Origin: Adiantum capillus-veneris
Taxonomy: Eukaryota; Streptophyta; Polypodiopsida; Polypodiales; Pteridaceae
NCBI GenBank assembly: GCA_014529385.2
Contig: CM043953.1
Coordinates: 114,667,549-114,731,548 of the forward strand
DNA: 64,000 nt
Direction: 5' to 3'
The notes beneath the pieces are model-generated. The model was not told the origin of the DNA, did no database searches, and was given only the letters and a program-made list of their open reading frames with translations. Shown here piece after piece: positions 54,003 through 64,000 of this stretch. Numbering within the stretch: the first letter of the stretch is position 1; each line of letters starts with the position of its first letter. The translations under genes were made by a program, and so were the position numbers.

Positions 54003-55069
54003 TTGGTTCTGTGCGTTTTCACATATTCGCACGTGCACGCACTTTTCAGGCAGGTTTTTGATCCAACGCTTGAAAATTCACACTCGGAAATATGAGAGAA
54101 TTTCTAGCAAGTGATTCGGGGTTTTAACCCCTTTTTGAAGTTGTTTATGCCCTAAAAATTTCATTCTGAGCACTACATCAAAAGATACGTTTTAGCCGCA
54201 AAGAAACCCTCTTGTGTGTAGACTGGCAAGCAGGTGGTGGTCGGCATCATCATCGATGAGCGCTTTTTGATATCGGCATTGACATACATCACCTCTTAGT
54301 CTCGGAAGAATCACCTACTAGACTAGGTACACATATATATAATCAGATATATATTACAGCCTGTGTTGCTACTTCTTGTGATTACCAAGTTCCAAGGGAG
54401 GTGTGGCCATACGATGGCTTGACACCACTGGCATGTATGCAGATTGATGCACTATGATTGTAAATCTGCTTATTGTGAACCACGCTAACAGATAGACTGC
54501 CGTAGCGGTCATAGTACAATGATTGATTTATTGTAGGATGTATGCTAGTTCTGGGCAGTTTACAAAGCCATCTGAGAGGGTCGTGTATGAGGTTTCTTGA
54601 AGCCAAGCACTAGGGGCTGAGTTACTCAGTGTGAGGTGGATTAGGTCGGTGGAGTTCCCCTCTAACGCATCCTCTTTGGCGACTTTTATCCCATAGGATG
54701 TATGACTTTGTGTAGACACTAGATTGCATCGTATGCGCCAGGCCATTGAGGCATTGCTCAGGGGTTCAGTCTTGAGACAGATACAGGTTCTGTGATCACC
54801 CAAATAGGAGAGACAATGTATGCTTATAGGATAGCATATTATAGAGATTTCTAGCTTGTCCTTGGAAAGCTATTCATGGTTGTTTTTTAAGCTCTCTTTT
54901 GGTTTCTATAGCTCGATTTATATGGCAAACTTTGTCAAATGTTTTCGAAAGACTGATAGTTCTTGAGGAGAGGTGTTCAGCTTGTTCTTTACAGCTTGTT
55001 TATAGTGTTCAGAGACAAGTTTACGGGGGAAACTCTGTTGGATTTTCCCTAGGAAAGTAAAGAGTTTGA
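54003..55069 (+). other. 5' leader of copia B copy 2
   Basis: About 1,070 bp without a gene, aligned with the leader of copy 1 (35488-36522, reverse). Short ORFs on the minus strand here are shadows. Confidence 0.6.
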
Positions 55070-55850
55070 CAGACATAGCATCTTCTCAAAGTGAGACTCT
55101 TTACAACATTAAGAAGCTGGATGGCACAAAATTTCCATTCTGGAAGAAGCATATTTGACATGTTTTGGTGCAGAAAAAACAAGTGAAGCAATTGAAGCTC
55201 AAAGGGGAGAGACCAGAAGGTATGGACAAGGATGAGTGGGAAGAGCTTGACGAGCTAGTTTGTTCCACAATCATGTTGACAATGGCAAAAAATGTTTACT
55301 TCAACGTGGCAGAAGAGACTATAGCGTATGGCGTATGGCAAAAGCTACGTGGTATGTACGAGAAACAAAGTGCTGCTTCTCAAATTTAGTGGCTCAAGAA
55401 ATTGGTGGATTTGAAGATGAAAGAAGGGACAACCATGTCGAATCATCTCACTGAATTTCACTTGATTTTCAACCAGTTAACAACACAAGAGATAGTCTTT
55501 CTAGATTCAGTGAACATTATGTTTCTCTTAATCACTTTGCTAGACAATTGGGATACTTTCCGCACAGCGTAAAGTAATTTTGTCACGCTAGAGGGTCTTA
55601 CAAGTGCCAATGTAGAAGCCAGCTTGCTCATAAAGGAAGTAGAGAAGAAGAACATTGACAAAGGCAAAGGCAATAGTGCTTTGGTTGTTTGAGGGAGACA
55701 ACAGTTCAAAGAGATGAAGGGTAAGAAGTCACAAAACAAAAGTAAGTCTCGTGACTCTAAGTCAAATGATGACACAGAGTGCTATTATTGTGGCAAGAAG
55801 GATCAAATGAGAAAGGACTGTACAAAATGGAAACAAGAAAAAGGTAAATC
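55070..55850 (+). pseudogene. gag: gag of copia B copy 2
   Basis: ATAGCATCTTCTCAAAGTGA marks the position of the gag start, but ATG has become ATA. The protein then reads SETLYNIKKLDGTKFPFWKK, a stop, LKLKGERPEGMDKDEWEE, YGVWQKLRGMYEKQSAASQI and so on, with further stops near 55387 and 55570-55690. The zinc knuckle CYYCGKKDQMRKDC (from about 55781) has lost its His (Gln instead), so it would not bind zinc normally. Confidence 0.82.
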
Positions 55851-56425
55851 TAAGAGTTTCGAGCAAGATGATAAAAAGAAGGGTTCAATAAAGATTGAAG
55901 AAGTGAATGTCACAGGATCTGGTTTAGACAGTGATTCCGGAATTGCAGCTAATGACATCTTTCTCACAAGTAGCTATGATTTTTCTTTCTTGACTACAGA
56001 AGGTGGATATGTCATGAGTGATTGAATTATCTACTATGGGGCATCTCTACATGTATCTCCTTACAAAGAGTGGTTTACATCATATGTGGCTACTAAGGAC
56101 TATGTCAGACTTGGAAATGAGCAAGTTTACGACATAATTGGAGTGAGAGATGTGCAATTAAAATTTCAAAATGGTTCTTCTTTATTGCTCAAGAATGTCA
56201 GACATGTTCCAACAATTCGAAAGAGCTTGATCAGTACAAGGAAGTTGGATGATGCGGGTTATGTGACAGTCTTTGCAAACAACGCTTGGAAGATCTCCAA
56301 AGGTTCAATGATGGTAGCACATGGCAGCAAGTCAGGAACTCTGTACACTTTACATGTTTTAGAGGTCAAAAACCATGTAAATAATGTGATTGAGCAGCCA
56401 ATTGTGTCACTTAGGACATATGTCT
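55851..56425 (+). pseudogene. Protease of copia B copy 2
   Basis: The active-site block is IIYYGASLHVSP where copy 1 has ILDSGASLHVSP, so catalytic Asp and Ser are both Tyr. A stop precedes it at about 56023. The remainder (LRLGNEQVYDI, VRHVPTIRKSLISTRKLDDAG) matches the copia protease to integrase linker. Inactive. Confidence 0.82.
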
Positions 56426-57394
56426 AAAATGGGAATGAAGATATTGTCTCGTTCTATTTATTTTCCTGGTTTCTCATTTCATAAATTTAAGTTTTGTGAG
56501 CACTGTGTTTATGGTAAGCAAATACAAGAACCGCATAGATCAAAGGGAAGTTGTAAGGATGAACAATTAGCTCTTGTGCACAGTGACTTATGCGCACCAA
56601 TGCCTAGTTTGTCACTAGGGGGAGCATTGTACTTTTGTACCTTTATAGACAACTATACTCACAGAGTATGGGTTTATTTCTTGAAGCACATGGATGAGGT
56701 GCTCAAGGTCTTTAAGACATTCTTGCAACTTGTGGAGAATCAAAGTGGTCAGAAGCTATGATGCTAAAGGACTGACAATGGTGGAGAGTACGTTTCCAAG
56801 GTTTTCCAAGACTTTTGTGAAGCAAAAGGAATAAAGCGGGAACTTATCGCACCATACAATCCTTCACAAGATGGAGTTTCCAAATGCATATGAAGGACCA
56901 AACAAGAGAAGGTCAAAAGCATGTTGTCAAATGCTAGGTTGCCTGATAGATTTTGGGTGGAAGCAGTGGCTACAACACTCCATTTGATCAATAGGTCTCC
57001 TAGTAGGGTTTTGGATAAGAGTGAAGTGGTCGAAATGCTATGGACAGCCAAGGCACCTTTGTATAAGCATTTCAGAGTCTTTGGTTGTGAAGCTTACAGC
57101 CATATTCTTAAGCAGTTGAGGAATAAGTTAGAACCAAAGAGCAAGAAGTGTATATTTCTTGTCTACGGAGGATCCAGCGAGATGAGTTACCCGCTTTGGG
57201 ATCCTGAGTCAATAAAAGTTATTCGTAGTAATGATGTGAATTTCAATAAAGCCAAGTTTCATGCTAAGCTAGAGAACACAGAGGAGATCAGAAGAGCTGT
57301 CTTCAGGGAAGATGGATCTGGTGCTAGCACATCAAGACAGCATGGTCAGGAACAGCCTATAGTGGCTAGAGAGGCAGAATCAGTTATGGTGAGA
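56390..57394 (+). pseudogene. Integrase of copia B copy 2
   Basis: Zinc-binding text HLGHMSKMGMKILSR and CEHCVYGKQ, then LVHSDLCAPMPSLSLGG (first catalytic Asp), TDNGGEYVSKVFQDF (second Asp) and SQDGVSKCI, where the catalytic Glu is Lys (codon 56882-56884) as in copy 1. Stops occur around 56759, 56767 and 56893. The C-terminal part (LINRSPSRVLDKSEVVEML, FGCEAYSHILKQLRNKLEP) is open from 56921 to the junction at 57394. Confidence 0.85.
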
Positions 57395-59685
57395 TGTTGG
57401 AGAGGGGGAATAGGGAAACACACCCAGCACAACAACAAAGGCCTCTCTATAGTTCAAGGTGTTCACAACACCACTATCCTCTCAGAAACACCTTCAAAAA
57501 ACACAATTCACACTAGCGGGTCCCTGCTTGCTCTTTTCCCAATATCAACACACTCAACCAGTACACCACACAACATACATCTTCTGCCATTGTCTCTACC
57601 CTTACACACACACAATCACTCAATCTCACTCCCTTACACAAAACACCAATGGCCAGGGGCACACACCTCCACACTACCAGCACCACGGGTAAACACAAGA
57701 GCAGGAGAAAGAGAAAGGGGAAAGGGGAGATAGCACCAAGATAGGGAAATAGTGGTTCAATTACACTTCAAAAGGGATGTACAAGACTTGCAATGCCATC
57801 ACCATGGCCATTTTCAAGAGAAAATACAAAGGGATTTGATAGGCACAATCCTCTGCCAAGAAATTCCACTTTGCAGCCTTCAAATGGCACCAAAAAAGCT
57901 CCATTTACATTAGATATATAGTAGGGGACCCTTCAACTTTAGAAAATGCACTCTGATTGGCCTATCTAGCACCTTAATTTAGAAATTTATGAAGGGGGGA
58001 AGCTGCCTCACTCTCATTTGCTCTCTCTTTGTACCTCTTGGCTTGTGCTTGAGAAGGGTCGGCATTAGTGATGTTGCTATTGCCCTTGGCTTTCTTTTTT
58101 TATTTTTTTACTCATTAATTTTTACCCCTTATCTTACCTCTTCCCATTTTGGAATTCACCTCTACGGGCATGTAACTTAGCCTCTTAGCTCCTGGATTTT
58201 TGAGTTGGCCATGCCGTTCACTGTCCACCCATCTCGGCTTTCTATTTGCACTCTTATGGAGCTCTTCACTTGTCCCAAGTTGCCACGGCCGGGCATAGGC
58301 AGCTCCAGATGATAGAGCCCTTGTGGACTCTTGCCTCTCACAATTTAATGGCCTTTCGGCCCCTATTTCCGCTTTCCTTGTGCTCACAAGGCCTATGCCT
58401 TCAACCATGACAAGGTGAGAGGGGGGGCAATAGCCATGTTGCTATTGCCTCCTCCTCATACTCTCAAAAAATTGGGGGGCAAGTCCACCCCGTGGGAACC
58501 CAAACCCTCAAAGGCTTTTCCACATCACCACCTCGTGGAGACACGTCAACAGCCCACATCCAATGCCCAGGGCACTGGCGTCGCCTCCAACCTTGCCAAA
58601 ATCACTGCCGGACGGCAACGCTACAGCGCCAGCACAACGCCCACGCACGGCACACCATAGCTCGAGAGGGGAGCTCCCTTTCCCTTCCTCCTTTGGGAAA
58701 GTAAAGGCTCACGGCCTCACCTATATACTCCGCATCCAAACCTCTTGAACCCCATATGGGTTCTATGCATTGCCATGTGGCGGCACCGGGTGCCTCCTCC
58801 TTTTTTCTTGTTGAATGCCTTTAAACACACAAAAAACACCCAAGAGATTTCCTTTATAAGCCTACTTTAAGTGCTCCTAGATTCTGCTACCATATCCAAT
58901 TGAGGCCTTGTTTCTCACATGTAGAAGTCCACAACACAGGCTATAACCGATATCAATGTCAAGGCCATCTCACCTCTTCGCAGCCTCGAATCATGCGTCC
59001 CAAAATGTGAAAAAATCACCTGTGTTTTCCTTCTTCCCATTTGCCCTCACCTTCAAATGGCTGCCATTCACTGCCCGGAGTTCCTATTGATGAGCTGTGA
59101 CTTCGAGCATAAACCTTACATGACATACAAGCCCTGAAAACTCTCAAATCTTCAAAAAGATAGCAAATGGCATGCTTTCCAAGGCGGGAAAAATTGGCAC
59201 ATAACCGGTCCCCATCCAAACTTCAAAACCTGATAACTTGGCCATACATGACCTGATTGATGCTCTGAAAATCCCTGTATCCTTCTCATGATGAGCACTT
59301 CAGTCTTAACACCTGTATTGTCTTCCCAAAGACCCGGCACATTCATCCACTCCATATCAGACCTGCAACATTTCTTAGCTTTAAACATCCATAACTCTCA
59401 CCCAATAGCTCCAAATGGAGAGCCATTTGAACTCGTTCGGAGAGCATCATTAGGACCACATTTGGCAACACAAAATCATCATTTTTGTGCACCTTAAATT
59501 TCCCTTCTTCTCGACTACATATACACTCTTTTTGGACTTTATAACCACATCTAGCATACACACCTTGTATCTATTGATCGTCCAAGGTCTTCACACCTCT
59601 TTTTGCATACATACCAACACCTGGGAGCTCCCATGGTCTGGCATTTCACCATTCCTAGTAGCAACCCTTTTTGGTGATACCATCA
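57395..59685 (-). repeat. 3' LTR of gypsy C copy 2 (right border approximate)
   Basis: Plus strand starts TGTTGGAGAGGGGGAATAGG. I place the other border at ACCATCA (59685), preceding TTGCCCAACCCC, because the minus-strand GGGGTTGGGCAA could be the purine tract and TGATGGT the LTR start. The duplicated unit at 59615-59870 repeats this junction, so the border could also be near 59813. The ORFs inside (for example 58415-58660) are not genes. Confidence 0.5.
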
Positions 59686-59870
59686 TTGCCCAACCCCTAG
59701 TTGAGCATCTTGGGGGGTGCACCTTTAAGAAACTACTCATATCAACACCTGTGAGCACCCATGGCCTGGCATTTCACCATTCCTAGCAGCAACCCTTTTT
59801 GGTGGTACTATCATTGCCCAACCCCTAGTTGAGCATCTTGGGGGGTGCACCTTTAAGAAACTACTCATAT
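59615..59870. repeat. 128-bp tandem duplication at the gypsy C LTR border
   Basis: Two units of 128 bp, 59615-59742 and 59743-59870, start CAACACCTG and end CTACTCATAT, with about 7 mismatches. Both contain CATTGCCCAACCCCTAGTTG and GGGGGGTGCACCTTTAAG. Copy 1 of gypsy C has only one CATTGCCCA. Confidence 0.85.
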
Positions 59871-60243
59871 AACGTGTGTTCAAAGGGTATTAGAAAAAAC
59901 CCTTTTACTTACATGCTTAAGGTAATAAAATGACCCCTATTTCTTCAAAAAATTACAGGGTTTTCTCAAAAATCCATAAAAAAACCCCTTCTGTAAATAA
60001 TATCCTGTTAAAATTTTCAAATTTTGGCAATTAAAAAACCCATTCATTTGAACTCACTTGGTAACTTACATGTTTAAGAGGTGAACCCCCCGAGTTGAGC
60101 ATTCATGCTCAACCAAAAGTAGCCTTATTGAACTTAAAACCTGCAACACTTTGCAATATCCAAGCACACTGAAGAAAAGCACAACCATATGTACAATATA
60201 TATAATATGTACAAAATTGTATGTATGTAACCTTTAAGTCTCT
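59871..60243 (-). other. 3' untranslated region of gypsy C copy 2
   Basis: No gene. Between the duplication and the integrase stop. About 60115-60243 aligns with 37200-37328 of copy 1, while the first ~240 bp is absent there. Confidence 0.55.
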
Positions 60244-61400
60244 TCAAGTGGGTTGCCCAACCCCTTGAGTCACAATCTGATGCACATTTGGAACCAATGC
60301 TCTCTTGAAATATAGCTTGAGATGTATGCCATTGACCCTATGCTTGAGAAACTTCCCATTTGCTCACACTAATTGGTAGGTGCCGTTAGGAAAAGCTTTG
60401 TGCACCTTGGAAGGTCTTGTTCACTTCTTTTTGAACTTTTTTTGGAATGTAAAATCCAAGTAGCTTTCATACTTCATCACTAAGTTGCCATCTTCAATCT
60501 TCTTCTCTGGCAAGCTTTGGTTGTACTTTGACATTCTCTTCTCTTTTGTTGCACATAGAAATCCACAATAGCCTCTCAATCCATCTGTAAAGCCTCAAGA
60601 TAGGAAATCCTATCTTGTAAACCATCCTATTGAGTAACATGAACCCTCCACATACCTTTAAGTGCACCAAGTTGTGCATGCACATGCAACACTGCCTCCT
60701 TACCATAAACCAATCCAAAAGGTGTAAAATTGGTAGCAACCTTAAAAGATGTCCTGTAAGCCCACAAGCACTTGTCAAGATTTGCTTCCCACTCGGATAC
60801 TTGTTTAAATACATACTTTGTAAGCATCTTCACAATCTGACCATTGGCACTTTCTACTAAACCATTGCACTGTGGATGGTAAGGAGAAGAAAACTGATGT
60901 TGAATCCCCAACTCTTTCACCAATGCACTCATCACTTTGCTTCTAAAACTTGTCCTTGATCAGAAATTAACACCCAAGGAATGCCAAAATGACAACAAAT
61001 GTTATCAAACACAAACTGAGCCACTGTACTAGCATTCACCTCCTTAACTGCTTTGGCATCCACCCACCTAGTAAGATAGTCAATAGCAATAATAATTTAC
61101 TTCTTACCACTTGATGACTTGGGAAGAGGTCCAATGAGGGTCCAATAGCATCCAATCCTCACTCCTCAAACGCATTTTGAGCTATGATAGCTCCCTGTGA
61201 TTCTGCTACAAGCCTTCTATCACCCATGGTCTGACACTCATGGCACGTCTTGCACCAATAGTAAACATCTTGCACAATTGAGGGCCACCAAAATCCTACT
61301 CTAAGGATACGAAACAATACCTGGTCCTTGCCTTGATGACCACTCTCCTCATCATGACAGTGCTCTAAACCATGCCGATCTCCTCTTTATACAAAATTCT
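60244..61400 (-). pseudogene. Integrase of gypsy C copy 2
   Basis: On the minus strand: zinc-binding Cys pair in text like WCKTCHECQTMGDRRLVAES, then GLDAIGP with the first Asp, IPWVLISDQG with the second Asp, FSSPYHPQCNGLVESANGQI with the catalytic Glu, and DKCLWAYRTSFKVATNFTPF. The C-terminus ends GVGQPT-stop (stop at 60244-60246). It is spread over several frames with stops near 60940, 61095 and 61155. Copy 1 has the same layout. Confidence 0.82.
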
Positions 61401-61484
61401 CCTCAATAAGCCATCACGGCCATAAGCCATGTGATCTTCACCAACCATTGTGAACCTATTCGCCTTTTACATCAACCTTCTCCT

Positions 61485-62075
61485 TTATAATTTGGTCAAT
61501 CCTGGTGGACACTGTCCTGTCTCCAAGAAATCTTCAATTTCCTTCAATGTTTCCCTACCTACATAAGTGGCTGAAGCAACATAAAATCCTGCAACATGTA
61601 CTTTCAACCTGCTACTAGCTAATTGATCTGCAATTTGGTTTTTTTCTCTCCTTATGTGCTTAAACTCTATGGCTTCAAAAAACTTAAGCATCTTTTTAAT
61701 AGCATAAAAGCAATGCTTGAGAGAATCTCTCTTTACCTGCCACTACCCCAACAACTGCTTTATAACCAAAAGGGCATCCCCCTTCACTATGAGCCTGGAT
61801 ATACCAAACTCTATACACTGCTTTAGTCCCAAATGGAGAGCCACGTACTCAGCTTCGTTGTTGGTATGTACGCTCTCAAGATCATAGGCCTTCAAAAAAA
61901 ACCTTACCATTTGGATCTTGTATCACCACATCTGCTCCCACTTTTAGTATCACCCTCCTGTAAGCACCATCAAACCACATTATATAAGCTTCTTCAATGT
62001 CTGGACCTCCCACATCTTCCTCTTTTACAACTCTGGGATACAAAGGCAAATCCACGCCCTTGTTGGCCAAAATGT
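61485..62075 (-). pseudogene. Second (archaeal-type) RNase H of gypsy C copy 2
   Basis: On the minus strand: IMWFDGAYR (first Asp), GADVVIQDPNGKVFF, then TNNEAEYVALHLGLKQC (catalytic Glu), ISRLIVKGDALLVIKQLLG (Asp), and IRREKNQIADQLASS (Asp). This is the layout of archaeal/plant-type RNase H (RVT_3-like). Catalytic residues look preserved, but a stop follows LLG and a frame change lies near 61880. Known in Tat elements as an acquired second domain. Confidence 0.85.
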
Positions 62076-62136
62076 CGGCTTTTAAGTGAGACCTGCTCGT
62101 GTGATCAATCTTAAACTCGAACTCGAACTCAAACTC

Positions 62137-62613
62137 CTATAGCTCTAAAACCCACTTCTTAATCCGCTTTCTTGGTTTTAAATGCAACACCACTTTAGAT
62201 AATAGATTGTTAGAAGTAAGCATAAAGAATTTGTGCACAACAAAAAACACTTTGAATTTTTGATAGGCAAACACTAGAGTCATCACCCACTGCTTTACCT
62301 CAGTATAAGTAGCTTCCCTTGGGTTAATCACACGGATCTCAAAGTAAATAGGCTTATAACACCTACCCACATTTTCCAACAATACAGCTCCAATAGCAAC
62401 AGTACCCATTGTCATAGAAACATAAAAATCATCCTCGTTGTTGGAAGGACATACAGTAGGTAATTGACAAAGAATCTCCTTCACTTTTTCAAAAGACTCC
62501 TGAGCACATCCATCCATTGAAAACCATGAACCTGCTGGCTTAATTTTTGGAGAGGATACACATACTGCGAAACATCCAAAAGAACCTGGATAAATACTAT
62601 AAGTTATGCACAA
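62137..62613 (-). pseudogene. First RNase H (degenerate) of gypsy C copy 2
   Basis: The usual Ty3/gypsy RNase H position. On the minus strand DFYVSMTMGTVAIGAVLLEN corresponds to the catalytic YVDASDxAIGAVL block, but the Asp is Ser. ATYTEVKQWVMTLVFAYQKF keeps Glu, and FFMLTSNNLLSKVVLHL has Ser where the DHxxL Asp sits. So two catalytic Asp residues are missing while the fold-level pattern remains. Confidence 0.8.
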
Positions 62614-63391
62614 ATGATGCTAAACCTTGAGCATTCTTTGGAGGCTCCATCAGCACCATGGCCTTCACTTTGTCAGGATCCGCTTCAATACCATTTTGAG
62701 AAACAATATACGCAAGTAACTGCACTCGAGGTTGAGCTAACTTACACTTCTTTGGATTCAATTGACCTCCTTCTTCATCCAACTTTTGAAAACACAGCTT
62801 CAATTTTGACAAATGATCCACCGTGGAACTATAGCACCCAATGTCATCCATAAAAACCCAAATAAACTTACCCAAGTAAGGAGCAAACACTGAGCTCATC
62901 CACTGTTGAAAAGTGGCATAAGCATTCATCAATCCAAATGGCATTCTACGATAGGCAAAACAGCCCCAAGGTGTAATAAAAGTAGTCTTCAGCTGGTCCT
63001 CAGGAGCTATGGCAATCTGAAAATACCCTGAAAAACAATCCATAATAGAATACCTCTCATGACCTACTAACTGATTCAAGATTTCATCTTGGAATGGCAA
63101 AGGGTAATGATTCCGCTGTGTAGCCACATTCAAAGGTTTGTAATCAACACAAACCCTCCACTTACCATTTTTCTTTGGAGTGATAACTACAGGAGAAACC
63201 CATTCAGATTCTTGAACAGGGTAAATAATACCTACCTCCAACAACTTGGTCACTTCCTGCCATAGCACCTCCTGTTGGATCTCACCCAATCTCTGCAACC
63301 TTTGAGCTTTCGGCTTGAATCCTTCCTTAAGCAAGATCCTGTGCTCCACATCTTTTGTTCCCCTCAAATCCTTGTACTCTGTTGCAAACAA
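62597..63391 (-). pseudogene. Reverse transcriptase of gypsy C copy 2
   Basis: Open on the minus strand for 264 codons: VTKLLEVGIIYPVQESEWVS, PKKNGKWRVCVDYKPLNVAT, SIMDCFSGYFQIAIAPEDQL, MPFGLMNAYATFQQWMSSVF and the catalytic FMDDIGCYS, then LAYIVSNGIEADPDKVKAM-like text. The YxDD box reads FMDD, and LMNAYATF differs slightly from the common LxNAPATF. The frame breaks near 62600. Confidence 0.88.
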
Positions 63392-63433
63392 CTTGGGATA
63401 AGATGCACATAAGTCAATATAACCCTCTTTCTT

Positions 63434-64000
63434 TTACTTGGTTAGATATTCTCCTAACATACCTACTACCTCTTCTGCATTTACACCTTGAACACTTGGA
63501 GACATACCTTCCTCATCAAGGGAAGTGACAATGGAAATACCAAACAAATCAGCATCTATCTTCAAAAGTTCTTCATCACTCTCTTCGTCTTCAGAATATG
63601 TGTAGCCCTCATTTGATGTCGTCCTTGTGTCATACTCATAGCTTGTGGTTGAATCGTCTCCACCCCTTGTCGGCATAGGATGAACATGGCTTTCCTTGGT
63701 TTTCAAATCCAAAACTACATGTCTGTCATGCTCTCTATCGGGCAAGATAAACATATATGTACCCCAATCTTGTTTGGCTATAGCCAACAGCCATGGTCTC
63801 CCCAAAATGATAGGATAAGCATTTTCTCTTGCTTTCATAACAAAAAAATCAATAAGACATTCAATACCCAATACTTTTACCTTCACATCCTGAGCAATGC
63901 TCAGGAAATTAGCCTTTTGCATGGTTGGCCATCCTCATGCGCACATTGGATCTAGCTACAACTTTAACTCCTGCCTCTTTCATAGCCGCTTCTGTCATGA
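63434..64000 (-). pseudogene. Protease, C-terminal part, gypsy C copy 2
   Basis: On the minus strand: MTEAAMKEAGVKVVARSNVR at the window edge, a frame change, then ANFLSIAQDVKVKVLGIEC and YPIILGRPWLLA (the LGR block of a retropepsin), CQDWGTYMF-like text and an acidic linker (TYSEDEESDEELLKIDADL). The active-site Asp lies just beyond base 64000. The linker ends with a stop at 63434. Confidence 0.78.

Larger units (their letters stand above)
53765..57394 (+). mobile_element. Copia B copy 2 (plus), truncated by gypsy C copy 2
   Basis: Same family as 9295-36872. It has the 5' LTR, primer site, long leader, gag, protease and integrase, then ends within the integrase-RT linker at GTGAGA where the gypsy C LTR begins. 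The matching point in copy 1 is near 30205. The rest, if present, lies right of the window. Many stops, a lost gag start and a lost protease active site make it inactive. Confidence 0.88.
57395..64000 (-). mobile_element. Gypsy C copy 2 (Tat-like, dual RNase H), runs off the right edge
   Basis: A minus-strand Ty3/gypsy element inserted in copia B copy 2. Order from right to left: protease (cut by the window edge), RT, first RNase H, second archaeal-type RNase H, integrase, 3' LTR. The left target flank is TGAGA (57390-57394). Two RNase H domains between RT and integrase are the known signature of the Tat clade of plant Ty3/gypsy elements. Multiple frameshifts and stops indicate decay. Confidence 0.88.

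Noticed and set aside
57459..58748. Several short ORFs in the gypsy C copy 2 LTR
   Set aside because: They overlap in several frames inside a non-coding LTR and are not shared with the LTR of copy 1.

Overview
This is a plant nuclear window made almost entirely of transposable elements. I find no conventional host gene with good support, no tRNA or rRNA gene, and nothing prokaryotic. The plant assignment rests on Ty1/copia elements primed by initiator-Met tRNA, Ty3/gypsy elements with a tRNA-Asp-type primer site or a second (archaeal-type) RNase H, a CACTA terminus, Helitron-like termini, and very long GA/CA microsatellites. The species cannot be fixed from sequence alone; a seed-free plant such as a fern is only a guess.

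Layout. 1-2284: a decayed Ty3/gypsy remnant (E1) with a retropepsin, an acidic linker and an array of W-x-P/S/A-K motifs. 2285-5813: non-coding sequence and old repeats. 5814-7794: a minus-strand 3' LTR, polypurine tract and eroded interior. 7795-38904: a nest four elements deep. The outermost is gypsy C copy 1 (minus). Copia B copy 1 (minus, 9295-36872, target duplication CTTCT) sits in its LTR. The giant gypsy A (plus, 9634-28650, target duplication CACGA) sits in copia B. The intact copia A (plus, 15882-21059, target duplication GCGGC) sits in gypsy A. A separate 2,962-bp solo-LTR-like insertion (30921-33882, target duplication CTTGT) splits the copia B integrase. Hand-compared LTR divergence is 0 for copia A, about 10 substitutions in 593 bp for gypsy A, and about 12 in 205 bp for copia B, which matches the nesting order.

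38905-43004: short repeats, a 379-bp inverted-repeat element, a hairpin minisatellite and the 3' end of a CACTA transposon with terminal exons. 43005-51923: microsatellite-rich DNA with three Helitron-like 5' ends and two 3' ends, locally head to tail, plus one small secreted-peptide-like ORF. 51924-53764: short repeats and unassigned sequence. 53765-57394: copia B copy 2 (plus), cut by gypsy C copy 2 (minus, 57395 to the window edge).

How the parts work together. Copia A encodes an apparently complete gag-PR-IN-RT-RNase H polyprotein with intact catalytic residues and may be mobile. Gypsy A is broken by frameshifts and stops but shows an unusual plan: gag with one canonical and three short zinc knuckles, PR1 with a DGG active site, RT, RNase H and integrase, then in the integrase frame a second retropepsin-like domain (DTGA and LGR) followed by four W-x-P-K motifs, then a 140-aa acidic ORF. 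The same W-x-P-K array occurs in E1, so it is probably a real domain. This post-integrase protease plus W-x-P-K module is the best candidate here for something undescribed. Gypsy C carries two RNase H domains, the first lacking its catalytic Asp, as known for Tat-type elements. Both copia B copies share a Glu-to-Lys change at the integrase catalytic Glu.
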